A stretch of 13,104 bases of DNA, taken from the NCBI RefSeq assembly GCF_937906425.1, contig NZ_CALCYR010000102.1, forward strand, positions 1-13,104, read 5' to 3'. The notes below the pieces were generated by a model. It did no database searches and was not told where the DNA came from. It saw only the letters and a program-made list of their open reading frames with translations. The stretch is from an uncultured Methanobrevibacter sp. (lineage in GTDB: Archaea > Methanobacteriota > Methanobacteria > Methanobacteriales > Methanobacteriaceae). Positions 1 through 6,888 of this stretch are shown in pieces (positions within the stretch are counted from its first letter, which is position 1; every line of letters starts with the position of its first letter). The translations under genes and the position numbers were made by a program.

Positions 1-35
1 AAGATTATAATAAAAAATAGAAAAAAATAGAATTT

Positions 36-85
36 TATTAAAAATAAAAAAATAAAAGAAAATTAGAAAAATCAATTTTCTAATT
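36..85 (-). terminator. radA terminator: perfect hairpin plus U-rich tail
   Basis: Positions 61-70 (AATTAGAAAA) and 76-85 (TTTTCTAATT) form a perfect 10-bp inverted repeat with a 5-nt loop. It overlaps the radA stop codon (84-86). Read on the minus strand, the stem is followed by runs of T (T4, T4, T7, T5) between 60 and 36, and T-rich sequence continues to position 1. Archaeal RNA polymerase stops at U-rich tracts, with or without a hairpin, so this is a good candidate for the end of the radA transcript. It is the clearest hairpin-plus-tail element in the window. Confidence 0.6.
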
Positions 86-1019
86 AGTCTACAATACCAT
101 CAGTGGTAACTTTAAATACAGCTTCTCCTTCTGGTAAATGAGGGCTGTCCACTAATCTAGCAATTCTTTTTCCTGCTAAACCTTTTTTAAGCCAGATTCT
201 GTAAGTGGATGCGTGACCTAAAACGTGACCACCAATAGCTTTGGTTGGACTTCCGAAGAAAGCGTCAGGTCTTGCTTGTACTTGGTTTGTAAGGAAAACA
301 GCTACATTATAAGTGTTAGCAACTTGCTGTAATGCATGCAAGTGTTGATTTAATTTTTGTTGTCTTACAGCCAAGGATTCCCTTCCAACATATTCTGCTC
401 TGAAGTGAGCCATAAGAGAGTCGACAATAACCAATCTTACATTACAACCACTTTGAATCAATTCATTGATTTTTTCAGCCATCAAGATTTGGTGAGAGGA
501 GTTGAATGCTCTGGCAATGTGGATTCTTTGTAAAGCCTCTTCACGATCAATGCCTACAGCATCTGCAATTTGTTCAACTCTTTCTGGTCTGAAAGTGTTT
601 TCAGTATCAATGAATACACATTCACCATCTAAACCACCTTTTTCAGGAGGCAATTGTACAGTTACAGCTAATTCGTGAGAGATTTGACTTTTACCTGATC
701 CAAATTCACCGAATACTTCAGTTATGGATTGGGTTTCAATTCCGCCACCAATCAATTCATCTACATTTTTACTTCCGGTAGTGATACGGCCGACATCACG
801 CCTTCTTTCCATTACATCGAATGCAGTTTCAAAGTCAATCTTTTCTGCTTTACGAGCTGCTTCAATAACTTTTTCAGCTACACCTTCACCAATTTCTGCT
901 TTAACAGACAATTCCTTAGCGGTAGCAGTAGCTAATCTCATCATATCTGCAAATCCAGCATCTCTTAATTTTTCAGCAGTTTTCTCACCAACATTAGGTA
1001 AGTCTTCAAGTTCTACCAT
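84..1019 (-). CDS. radA: DNA repair and recombination protein RadA
   Basis: This is the archaeal RecA/Rad51 recombinase. It forms ATP-dependent filaments on single-stranded DNA and carries out homologous pairing and strand exchange. From the chosen ATG the protein has 311 residues, the normal archaeal RadA length. A helix-hairpin-helix domain lies at about residues 3-25 (LPNVGEKTAEKL). The FETA polymerisation motif is at 63-66, Walker A (GEFGSGKS) at 104-111 and Walker B (LVIVD) at 196-200. The C terminus has the family ending LPEGEAVFKVTTDGI. No intein interrupts the Walker A region. An in-frame TTG three codons upstream is less likely as start, because it directly abuts the ribosome-binding site AAGGA, whereas the ATG is 9 nt away from it. 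RPA lies upstream in the same orientation, 295 nt from this start. Identification is secure. Confidence 0.97.
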   Translation of the reverse strand: MVELEDLPNVGEKTAEKLRDAGFADMMRLATATAKELSVKAEIGEGVAEKVIEAARKAEKIDFETAFDVMERRRDVGRITTGSKNVDELIGGGIETQSITEVFGEFGSGKSQISHELAVTVQLPPEKGGLDGECVFIDTENTFRPERVEQIADAVGIDREEALQRIHIARAFNSSHQILMAEKINELIQSGCNVRLVIVDSLMAHFRAEYVGRESLAVRQQKLNQHLHALQQVANTYNVAVFLTNQVQARPDAFFGSPTKAIGGHVLGHASTYRIWLKKGLAGKRIARLVDSPHLPEGEAVFKVTTDGIVD

Positions 1020-1028
1020 AATTATCAA

Positions 1029-1033
1029 TCCTT
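1029..1033 (-). promoter_or_regulatory. radA ribosome-binding site that decides the start codon
   Basis: On the minus strand these bases read AAGGA. The spacing is 9 nt to the ATG at 1019-1017 and 0 nt to the in-frame TTG at 1028-1026. This geometry favours the ATG and removes three residues (MII) from the longest reading frame. Confidence 0.6.
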
Positions 1034-1088
1034 AATTTTTTTTGTTTATCTGTCAGTTTTTGTTATTTTGTTATAATCGTAAAGTAAA

Positions 1089-1099
1089 CTTATATTTTT
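1089..1099 (-). promoter_or_regulatory. Candidate TATA box for radA
   Basis: The minus strand reads AAAAATATAAG here, an A-rich run followed by a TATA-like core. A start of transcription about 25 nt downstream would fall near position 1068 and give a leader of roughly 48 nt. The spacer is so AT-rich that chance TATA-like sequences are common, so this is only a candidate. Confidence 0.3.
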
Positions 1100-1148
1100 T
1101 AATTATTTTAATTAATAGACTTTTTTTAAATAAATAAACTTTAAATTT

Positions 1149-1198
1149 TAATAAATAAAGTTTAATTTAATAAATAAAGTTTAATTTAATAAATAAAC
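1149..1198. repeat. 19-bp tandem repeat, 2.6 copies, between rpa and radA
   Basis: The unit TAATAAATAAAGTTTAATT occupies 1149-1167 and 1168-1186 without mismatch, followed by a partial copy at 1187-1198 with one change. A looser related copy precedes it at about 1128-1146. It lies about 115 nt downstream of the rpa stop codon and 130 nt upstream of radA. The rest of the spacer (1020-1314) shows only the radA ribosome-binding site and the TATA candidate. Confidence 0.75.
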
Positions 1199-1314
1199 TT
1201 ATTGAGTAATAATTTGAAAAAGTTAAAAGTAGTTAACTAAAAAATATTAAATCATTTTTTACCGTGAAATAAAAATCAATAATTTTCTAGCTAAACTACA
1301 AACACTTAAAATTC

Positions 1315-3795
1315 TTAATAATAAGATTCCATGATCTTCCTAGGATTAAGTCTATTTTCCTCATTGAACTCATTGAAATCGACATCAGCCAAGACTTTAA
1401 CGTTTAAACCTTCAAGATTTTCTATTTTTCCTTCAAGGAATCCAAAGTCCTCTTCTTCTTCATACATTTTAATAATTTCATCTTGAGTCATGCCAAGCAA
1501 TTTGGAAGCTAATTCATTGAAGAAAGTAATTTGAATTTCTCCGCTTTCATCACGAAGTCTGCAAGGAATCATTAAAAGGTAATCAGGCTCTTCTGTAGTG
1601 TTTCCACAGTAACTACATTCACCTGCATCCAAGTCCTCTTGAGATAGGTTGTTTCTGCATTGGTGACATTTCATCATAAGAGGTCTTTCACCATAAACAT
1701 CTATCAATTGACCTTCAACAATGATGTTGTTGTCATCTTCTGCAATTTCCTCAATGAGTTTGCTTTCATATAATGTTTTTTCCAGTTCCTCAATACTTGG
1801 AATTTTAGAGATTTCCTCAGCGGATGGAGTTAAAATATTGGTGTTAACACCGATATTCAATTCAATTTGATCAGTAGTGCCATTATATCTTACACTAGGA
1901 TTTTGAATCTTGATTGCATCACCGAAACTTAATGGCACTTGAGTCTTGTCATCCCATAGGCTTGCCCTAATGTATCCTGTTTCATCAGCAATGTCCATGT
2001 TTCCAACAATTCCCTTGGTTCCATCCTGTCTTTCAAATTCACGAGGAGATTGAATATCAATAATTCTTGCCAAAATCTTGATTTCCCTGTCATCCTCATC
2101 CACTTCCTCAATTTTTCTAAGGTCATAGATGGATTCTTCCAATTCACTTGCAGGAGGCAAGTCAACTTTAGTTTCAGCAACTTCGATGACTCTAGTCATT
2201 TTTCCAAGATTAAGCTCTACAGCATACATGTTAACTCTGATTCTAGCGTTTTCAATCTGGTATGCTCTTCCAATAACAAATTTTGCTTGAGCCTTCTCAT
2301 CCCATAATGAAACTCTGATATGTGATGATGCATCTGCAAAGATTGCTGAACGAACATATCCTTGGGAACCGTCATCCCTTTCAAAGGTACGAATATCTGA
2401 AAGGCTAATTAATCTAGCGAGTATGTCAACCTCTTCACCTTCCTGTTCATCCATATCGCTAATCTGCTCAATAGGAATAGGTCCCAATAGACTTGCAGCC
2501 TCCCTTAAGGAATCAAATAAGGGATTATCATCTTCAGGATTAATTTTTATGATGGTGTTCCAGTTGGTATTTACCCTATATCCTGATGGAGAATAGTCAT
2601 CATGTTCAATGTTTGCTCCGCTGATTTTAAGAATATCCCCTTTGGAAATGTTTAACTTGGTGTCATCTCCCCAAAGAGTTACCCTTATGGAACCGTCATG
2701 GTCACTGATTTCAACAGATTTAACATATCCTTTGGATCCGTTTTGCTTATCAAACTCAATGGTATCCATAACCTTGGTTACAAGACCGATTAGGGAAACA
2801 TCCTCCATTTCATTAGCATTTGCAATGCTTACGAATTTTTCCTCAAATTCAGGAATGTCAAATTCCCCTTCGGTTTTTAAGATTCTGCCGTTCCAGTGGG
2901 ACAAGGAAATTTCACCATTTCTTTCCCTTACTTCCTCATTAAGAATCTTTACAACATCCCCTTCATGAAGCTCCAATGTTTCAACGATTTTTACGTCATT
3001 GTTCCATAAGGTATATTTGGTCTTTCCGGTTGCATCCTGAATCTCAAGGGAAACAACCTTTCCTCTTTTACCATTGCTTTCATAGGAATGAGGGCTAGGA
3101 ACCCTGATTAATCTGCCTATGACATTAACGGTTTCATCAGCTTTAAGATCTGCAATGTCAGTAACTGTTTCACTGTATGCAGGGAATGAATCAATATCAG
3201 TTGGATAGTTTGGACTTGATGAATCAATAGCTCTGAGTTGGGATCTAGGACGTAGGGAAAATTCCTTTCCGCCTCTGTATCCTTCCTTACATTCCACATT
3301 GATTATCTCAACAATGTCTCCTTCCTTAACGTGTTTAAGATGTTTTATGTTTTCAGTCCAGAGAACAAGTCTGAGTTCCCCTGTATTGTCTGCAATTTGC
3401 ATATTACAGAGTTTGCCTTGTTTTCCTTTTCTTGAAGTGAAGTATTTAGGAGAAGAGTAGGACATTACACGAGCAATAACATTGAATCCTTCATGACCCG
3501 GTTCAACATCTGCTATTTTAACATAGTTTCCTTGAATAACATCCCCAAGAGTTTCTTGCTCATCATCTGCATCTTCCGGCAATAATGGATTAATTACAAG
3601 ATCAAGATAAGTTTTATCGTCAAAGAATCCAATATCGCCTTTACTTTGTTCTTCTTTAATTTCGTTAAACTTTTGTATGAATTCCTCTTTGGATATTAAA
3701 TCCTGAACCTTTTCCCAGCCTTCTACAATAGCTTGGAAAACTTCGTCGCTAATATCTTCAGCTAAATTCATACCATTGAAAAATTCTTTATCCAT
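1315..3795 (-). CDS. rpa: Replication protein A, single chain with six predicted OB folds
   Basis: This is the archaeal single-stranded-DNA-binding protein used in replication, repair and recombination. The 826-residue chain has an acidic helical N terminus (about 1-85) and then repeated OB folds. Five plain OB units lie at about 92-192, 209-309, 320-420, 442-540 and 558-656. Each carries a strand of the form (R/K)xxLW (142-146, 260-264, 371-375, 494-498, 610-614). A sixth unit (about 678-808) contains a zinc motif with Cys710, Cys713, Cys727 and Cys730 (C-x2-C-x13-C-x2-C), as in the large subunit of eukaryotic RPA. Archaeal RPAs are known with varying OB numbers, and six is at the high end. 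The ATG is preceded by GAGGG (3802-3806 on the forward strand) with 6-nt spacing. The gene lies upstream of radA in the same orientation. The family is certain; the exact OB boundaries are estimates. Confidence 0.95.
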   Translation of the reverse strand: MDKEFFNGMNLAEDISDEVFQAIVEGWEKVQDLISKEEFIQKFNEIKEEQSKGDIGFFDDKTYLDLVINPLLPEDADDEQETLGDVIQGNYVKIADVEPGHEGFNVIARVMSYSSPKYFTSRKGKQGKLCNMQIADNTGELRLVLWTENIKHLKHVKEGDIVEIINVECKEGYRGGKEFSLRPRSQLRAIDSSSPNYPTDIDSFPAYSETVTDIADLKADETVNVIGRLIRVPSPHSYESNGKRGKVVSLEIQDATGKTKYTLWNNDVKIVETLELHEGDVVKILNEEVRERNGEISLSHWNGRILKTEGEFDIPEFEEKFVSIANANEMEDVSLIGLVTKVMDTIEFDKQNGSKGYVKSVEISDHDGSIRVTLWGDDTKLNISKGDILKISGANIEHDDYSPSGYRVNTNWNTIIKINPEDDNPLFDSLREAASLLGPIPIEQISDMDEQEGEEVDILARLISLSDIRTFERDDGSQGYVRSAIFADASSHIRVSLWDEKAQAKFVIGRAYQIENARIRVNMYAVELNLGKMTRVIEVAETKVDLPPASELEESIYDLRKIEEVDEDDREIKILARIIDIQSPREFERQDGTKGIVGNMDIADETGYIRASLWDDKTQVPLSFGDAIKIQNPSVRYNGTTDQIELNIGVNTNILTPSAEEISKIPSIEELEKTLYESKLIEEIAEDDNNIIVEGQLIDVYGERPLMMKCHQCRNNLSQEDLDAGECSYCGNTTEEPDYLLMIPCRLRDESGEIQITFFNELASKLLGMTQDEIIKMYEEEEDFGFLEGKIENLEGLNVKVLADVDFNEFNEENRLNPRKIMESYY

Positions 3796-3843
3796 ACCAA
3801 ACCCTCGTTCAATAATTAAATTTAGTAAAAAGATTGATTAAAC

Positions 3844-3864
3844 TATATAATTATCATATAAAAA
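3844..3864 (-). promoter_or_regulatory. Candidate rpa promoter (TATA-like boxes)
   Basis: On the minus strand, TTTTTATATG (3864-3855) and a second box ATTATATA (3851-3844) lie upstream of rpa. From the first, transcription would begin near 3834 and leave a leader of about 39 nt containing the GAGGG ribosome-binding site. The placement fits archaeal promoters, but the surrounding DNA is too AT-rich for a firm call. Confidence 0.35.
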
Positions 3865-3896
3865 TTATAGGAATATTTTTAATTGAAAATTTCTTT

Positions 3897-3976
3897 TTAA
3901 AATTAAAATAATAATTTCTCTTAAAATTGAAATTCTTTAAAATTAAAAAAATAATTTCTCTTAAAATTGAAAAAAT
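3897..3976. repeat. 40-bp tandem duplication upstream of rpa
   Basis: Two copies (3897-3936 and 3937-3976) share TTAAAATTAAAA followed by ATAATTTCTCTTAAAATTGA. They are almost identical except for one or two bases in the A-rich part and a divergent last few bases. The array sits about 100 to 180 nt upstream of the rpa start codon, beyond the promoter candidate. Confidence 0.75.
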
Positions 3977-4071
3977 AATTCCAGAAATAATTTCAATATA
4001 CAATTTATAATAAATTTTTTTTCAAGTAAATTATAATTGAACTTCATCTATATATAATAATTAACACAGAG

Positions 4072-4243
4072 CATTTGAAAACTAATAAGGTTATATTTCA
4101 AGTGTAAAATTTTCAAACCCATTTTATTTTATTTTTAAATATAAGACGCTTTAAAAATCCAATTAATATAATAAGGATTTTTAATCACAATCAATAAAAA
4201 ATAATTGTTTTAAACCAAGATTAAGAGTTAATACTGGTTTAAA
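4072..4243. other. Three successive hairpins, possible structured RNA
   Basis: Three inverted repeats follow one another in the middle of the gene-free spacer. The first pairs 4072-4080 (CATTTGAAA) with 4096-4104 (TTTCAAGTG), with one G-U pair if transcribed rightward. The second is perfect: 4151-4160 (TTAAAAATCC) with 4175-4184 (GGATTTTTAA), 14-nt loop. The third pairs 4209-4217 (TTTAAACCA) with 4235-4243 (TGGTTTAAA), 17-nt loop. The segment has slightly more G and C than its surroundings, and a TATA-like run at 4048-4060 lies just to its left. It could be a small RNA or terminator-like structures. I recognise no known RNA family, and the strand is undecided. Confidence 0.25.
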
Positions 4244-4535
4244 CTATTTTAAAATATAACAATATTTGTACGCTCCATGTAGATTAATTTAAAAATTATA
4301 ACCATATTTTAAAATTTAAATTATTTTATAAGTTTTTCAATTAATTTTCATATACAATGATAAGCATTGATAGCTTATAAAGTTTTCATAAAAATCAAAA
4401 AACCATACTAAAATAATACTAGATTTTTAGTATATTATTATATATGCATTATATAATATTAATTTTTTAATAAAAATTTCTCATTTTTGTATAAGTGAAA
4501 GCATTTTTTAAAAAAAAAAATCCAAATAGAATCTA

Positions 4536-4589
4536 TAAAAAAATTTTTACCTAAGAGACTTTTAAAAAAATTTTTACCAACAGACTTTT
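4536..4589. repeat. 27-bp tandem duplication
   Basis: TAAAAAAATTTTTACC starts at 4536 and again at 4563. Each copy continues with a diverged stretch ending in AGACTTTT. The period is 27 bp. It lies in the gene-free spacer with no nearby reading frame. Confidence 0.65.
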
Positions 4590-5003
4590 TTTAAAAAGAA
4601 ATTATTAAAATCTAAAATATTAAAATATTTTCATTATAAGTTTTAAAAATTAAGAATTAATATTTTAATCAATGCTCTAAAATAAGAAATTAATTAAAAT
4701 ATTAATCAATAATTCAATCTCTAATTATTGGTTTAATTAAGTTATATATAAATATTTACTATTATTTTTTAAAAAGTAGACTAATTAGTTATAATTTTAC
4801 TATTTAAACTAATTTTTACAATTTAAAATCAATTTAACAAAAAATTAGTAAAAATAAATTTAAAATAAAAAAGGAAAAAAATTATATAAAATTTTATTAA
4901 ATGTAAAAAATTTAAAATAAGTGCAAAATTTAAAAAAGTGTAAATTAAATTAAATTAAGTAAGAAGTTTTTTTAAATAATAAATTAGTAAAAATAGTAAA
5001 AAT

Positions 5004-5174
5004 AGTAAAAAGAGTTAAAATTACTAAAAAGAATTAAAATTATTAAAAAGAATTAAAAATAGTAAAAAGAGTTAAAATTACTAAAAAGAATTAAAATTAG
5101 TAAAAAGAATTAAAAATAGTAAAAAGAATTAAAATTACTAAAAAGAGTTAAAAAAAGTAAAAAGAATTAAAAAT
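5004..5174. repeat. 19-bp tandem array, nine copies in exact register
   Basis: Nine consecutive 19-bp units occupy 5004-5022, 5023-5041, 5042-5060, 5061-5079, 5080-5098, 5099-5117, 5118-5136, 5137-5155 and 5156-5174, with no insertion or deletion. The consensus is AGTAAAAAGAATTAAAATT. Variation is confined to unit position 2 (G, C or T), position 11 (A or G) and the last two or three bases. Shorter degenerate pieces (AGTAAAAAT) precede it from 4986. It begins 12 nt beyond the stop codon of the phosphotransferase gene. There are no spacers of unique sequence, so it is not a CRISPR array. Confidence 0.92.
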
Positions 5175-5186
5175 AAACCTTTTTAC
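5004..5186 (-). terminator. Reiterated U-tract terminator region of the phosphotransferase gene
   Basis: On the minus strand the transcript leaving the stop codon at 5187 enters the 19-bp array, which reads ATTTTTAATTCTTTTTACT or close variants. Most units present two T4-T5 runs, so roughly 17 U-tracts follow each other over 170 nt, starting with the TTTATTTTTAATTC next to the stop. Archaeal RNA polymerase terminates at such tracts, and the termination factor FttA/aCPSF1 acts on U-rich 3' ends. The terminator role is inferred from these tracts and from the position directly behind a gene. Confidence 0.5.
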
Positions 5187-6590
5187 CTAATAAGCATTTT
5201 TATTTCGCTTAAAAATAGTTAAAAACATAATCTTAATGTCCAAGGTCAAACTCCAATTTTCTACATATCTAATGTCGTATTCAATACGTTTATCAATTGA
5301 AGTGTTTCCTCTAAAACCATTTACCTGAGCAAGTCCAGTCAATCCAGGCCTTACCTGATGCTTTACCATATATTTAGGAATTGTTTTCTTAAATTCCTCA
5401 ACAAAATAAGGTCTTTCCGGACGAGGGCCAACAACACTCATCTCTCCCTTTAAGACATTGAAAAACTGAGGCAACTCATCAATGCTTGTCTTTCTGATAA
5501 ATGTACCTACCCTTGTTTTCCTAGGATCATCCTCAGTTGTCCATTGGGATTTTTCCTCTTCCTCATCCTGAACCTTCATGCTTCTGAACTTATACATCAT
5601 GAATGGCTTTCCATTATAACCTATCCTTTCCTGCTTAAAGATAATAGGTCCCGGAGACTCAAGCTTAATTGCAATAGCTGTAATGAGCATGATAGGTGAA
5701 GTTATAATAATAGCGACTATTGAAACAAAATAATCACTTACAATCTTTTCAAACTTGTTGAATGCATCATCCAATGGAACATAACGAATATTGATGATTG
5801 GCAAGTCATCCAACATGTCCACTGAAGGCTTAGCAGGCAGATACTTATAGTAATCCGGAATGATTTCCGCCTTGATACCTTCCTCCTCACAGGCATCCAC
5901 AATTTCATTCAGGTGATAATAATATTCCAAAGGAATAGCTATAACAACCCTATCGAACTTATGGGATTTTAAAACTTCAGGCAAATCCTTGAATGTTCCT
6001 ATGAACTTGGATCCTTCAAAAGACTTTCCCAAATGTTCCTTTCTTCCTAAAAAACCAGAAATCTTATAACCTAAATAGGTTTTGGAATTGATCTTATGTG
6101 CAAAGGTGAAGGCCAATTCATTATCTCCAATAATGAGCATATGCTTTAGATTCATGTCCTTGGTTCTCATCATTCTTAAAACCAAGACTACAAGAGCCCT
6201 TTCAAAAATTGCAAATACCATACCAAAGAGACTTAAAAGAAATAGCATAATTCTTGAAAAGTCAGGTTGGTTAATTACAAACAAGAGAGCGACTAAAAAG
6301 ACAAAAGCCATTACATCTGATTTGACAATATTCTCTGCACCGGAAAAAATCGAGGACTGATTCCTGAAAGGCTTGTACAAACCAAAGAAATAATAAAACA
6401 AGATATAAGTTGGTATAATTGCAAATACAGTGAAAATCAAATAAGAAAAGAATGGCAATGAACCTCCAAGAGGACCAAAGAGAGTTGTCTTAAATCTCAC
6501 ATAGTAAGCAAGAACTAATGAAACTAAAATAACAACTATGTCAATGAAAACAAGCGCAGTATTTAAAATTCTTTGATTTTCCTTAATCAT
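5187..6590 (-). CDS. Polyprenyl-phosphate sugar-1-phosphate transferase (WbaP-like)
   Basis: This membrane enzyme would transfer a sugar-1-phosphate from a nucleotide sugar onto a polyprenyl phosphate (probably dolichyl phosphate in an archaeon), the first committed step of a lipid-linked glycan. At 467 residues it has the full length of the WbaP type. Hydrophobic segments lie at about 10-31, 46-70, 93-106 and 112-140. A Rossmann-like middle domain spans about 149-260 (HMLIIGDNE). A membrane-associated helix lies at 281-308, and the catalytic sugar-transferase domain at about 310-467. Family motifs visible there are FKQERIG (318-324), YKFRSM (333-338), SIDELPQ with the catalytic Asp371-Glu372 pair, VGPRPERP (387-394) and RPGLTGLAQVNG (414-425). 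It is the last gene of the surface-glycan cluster. The sugar transferred cannot be told from the sequence. Confidence 0.9.
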   Translation of the reverse strand: MIKENQRILNTALVFIDIVVILVSLVLAYYVRFKTTLFGPLGGSLPFFSYLIFTVFAIIPTYILFYYFFGLYKPFRNQSSIFSGAENIVKSDVMAFVFLVALLFVINQPDFSRIMLFLLSLFGMVFAIFERALVVLVLRMMRTKDMNLKHMLIIGDNELAFTFAHKINSKTYLGYKISGFLGRKEHLGKSFEGSKFIGTFKDLPEVLKSHKFDRVVIAIPLEYYYHLNEIVDACEEEGIKAEIIPDYYKYLPAKPSVDMLDDLPIINIRYVPLDDAFNKFEKIVSDYFVSIVAIIITSPIMLITAIAIKLESPGPIIFKQERIGYNGKPFMMYKFRSMKVQDEEEEKSQWTTEDDPRKTRVGTFIRKTSIDELPQFFNVLKGEMSVVGPRPERPYFVEEFKKTIPKYMVKHQVRPGLTGLAQVNGFRGNTSIDKRIEYDIRYVENWSLTLDIKIMFLTIFKRNKNAY

Positions 6591-6613
6591 TATACCACTT
6601 AATAAATAATCAT

Positions 6614-6622
6614 TATATAAAT
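6614..6622 (-). promoter_or_regulatory. Candidate TATA box of the phosphotransferase gene
   Basis: The minus strand reads ATTTATATA, close to the archaeal TTTATATA consensus. A start about 25 nt downstream would be at or next to the ATG at 6590, giving a very short leader. A second box (6620-6628) would leave about 8 nt. Only a weak ribosome-binding site, GTGG at 6598-6595, precedes the start. Confidence 0.3.
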
Positions 6623-6710
6623 ATATTTTTAAGGAGTCATTTATAAAATTACCTATATTTTAATGGCTTATCTTTAATTTAAGACTGAAAATAGTAAAAA
6701 TTTTAAAATT

Positions 6711-6888
6711 ATCTAAAAAGCATTGCGAAGCAAATTAAAAGCCAAAAGAACAAAAATACCAATTCAATAGACTATCTAAAAAGCATTGCGAAGCAAATTA
6801 AAAACCAAAAGAACAAAAATACCAATTTAATAGACTATCTGAAAGCATTGCGAAGCAAATTAAAAGCCAAAAGGACAAAAATACCAAT
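6711..6888. repeat. 63-bp tandem repeat, three copies, containing the glycosyltransferase gene end
   Basis: Copies start at 6711, 6774 and 6837 (ATCT followed by the AGCATTGCGAAGC core). The first two are 63 bp long and differ at only two positions. The third is the true 3' end of the glycosyltransferase gene, including part of its stop codon, and matches over about 52 bp with one 1-bp gap and a few substitutions. Translated on the minus strand, each extra copy still encodes IGIFVLL(A/V)FNLLRNAF and then a stop, almost the same as the real C terminus. In copy 2 this tail lies out of frame with the gene's stop. Confidence 0.9.

Larger units (their letters stand above)
3796..5186. other. 1.39-kb gene-free spacer
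   Basis: No convincing protein-coding frame or tRNA-like cloverleaf is visible between rpa and the upstream phosphotransferase gene. From low to high coordinates it holds the rpa promoter candidate, a 40-bp duplication (3897-3976), a run of three hairpins (4072-4243), a small hairpin at 4360-4378 (ATAAGC/GCTTAT), an AT-only near-palindrome around TGCA at 4445-4448, a 27-bp duplication (4536-4589) and a nine-copy 19-bp array (5004-5174). Between about 4600 and 5000 it is almost pure A/T with no other structure that I can see. Confidence 0.7.

Noticed and set aside
1020..1028. TTG start giving a 314-residue RadA
   Set aside because: The TTG touches the AAGGA ribosome-binding site, and the ATG nine bases downstream has proper spacing and the family N terminus.
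724..1035. Forward-strand open frames over radA, rpa and the glycan genes
   Set aside because: They are opposite-strand shadows of well-identified genes and show no family motif or ribosome-binding site of their own.
1929..2180. Second minus-strand frame within rpa
   Set aside because: It lies inside the OB-fold coding region in another frame and has low-complexity, unrecognisable content.
4201..4250. tRNA gene suggested by GGTTTAAAC near a stem
   Set aside because: There is no T-arm with GTTCAAATC, no anticodon arm and no GC-rich acceptor stem.
4425..4460. Replication origin signal at the AT-only near-palindrome around TGCA
   Set aside because: No ORB/mini-ORB-like GC-containing motif and no cdc6 gene is present; AT-richness alone is background here.
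5004..5174. CRISPR array
   Set aside because: The 19-bp units follow each other directly with no unique spacers, and no cas gene is near.
6711..6888. Insertion sequence or miniature transposon as origin of the 63-bp copies
   Set aside because: There are no terminal inverted repeats or target duplications. The copies are direct, adjacent and derived from the neighbouring gene end.
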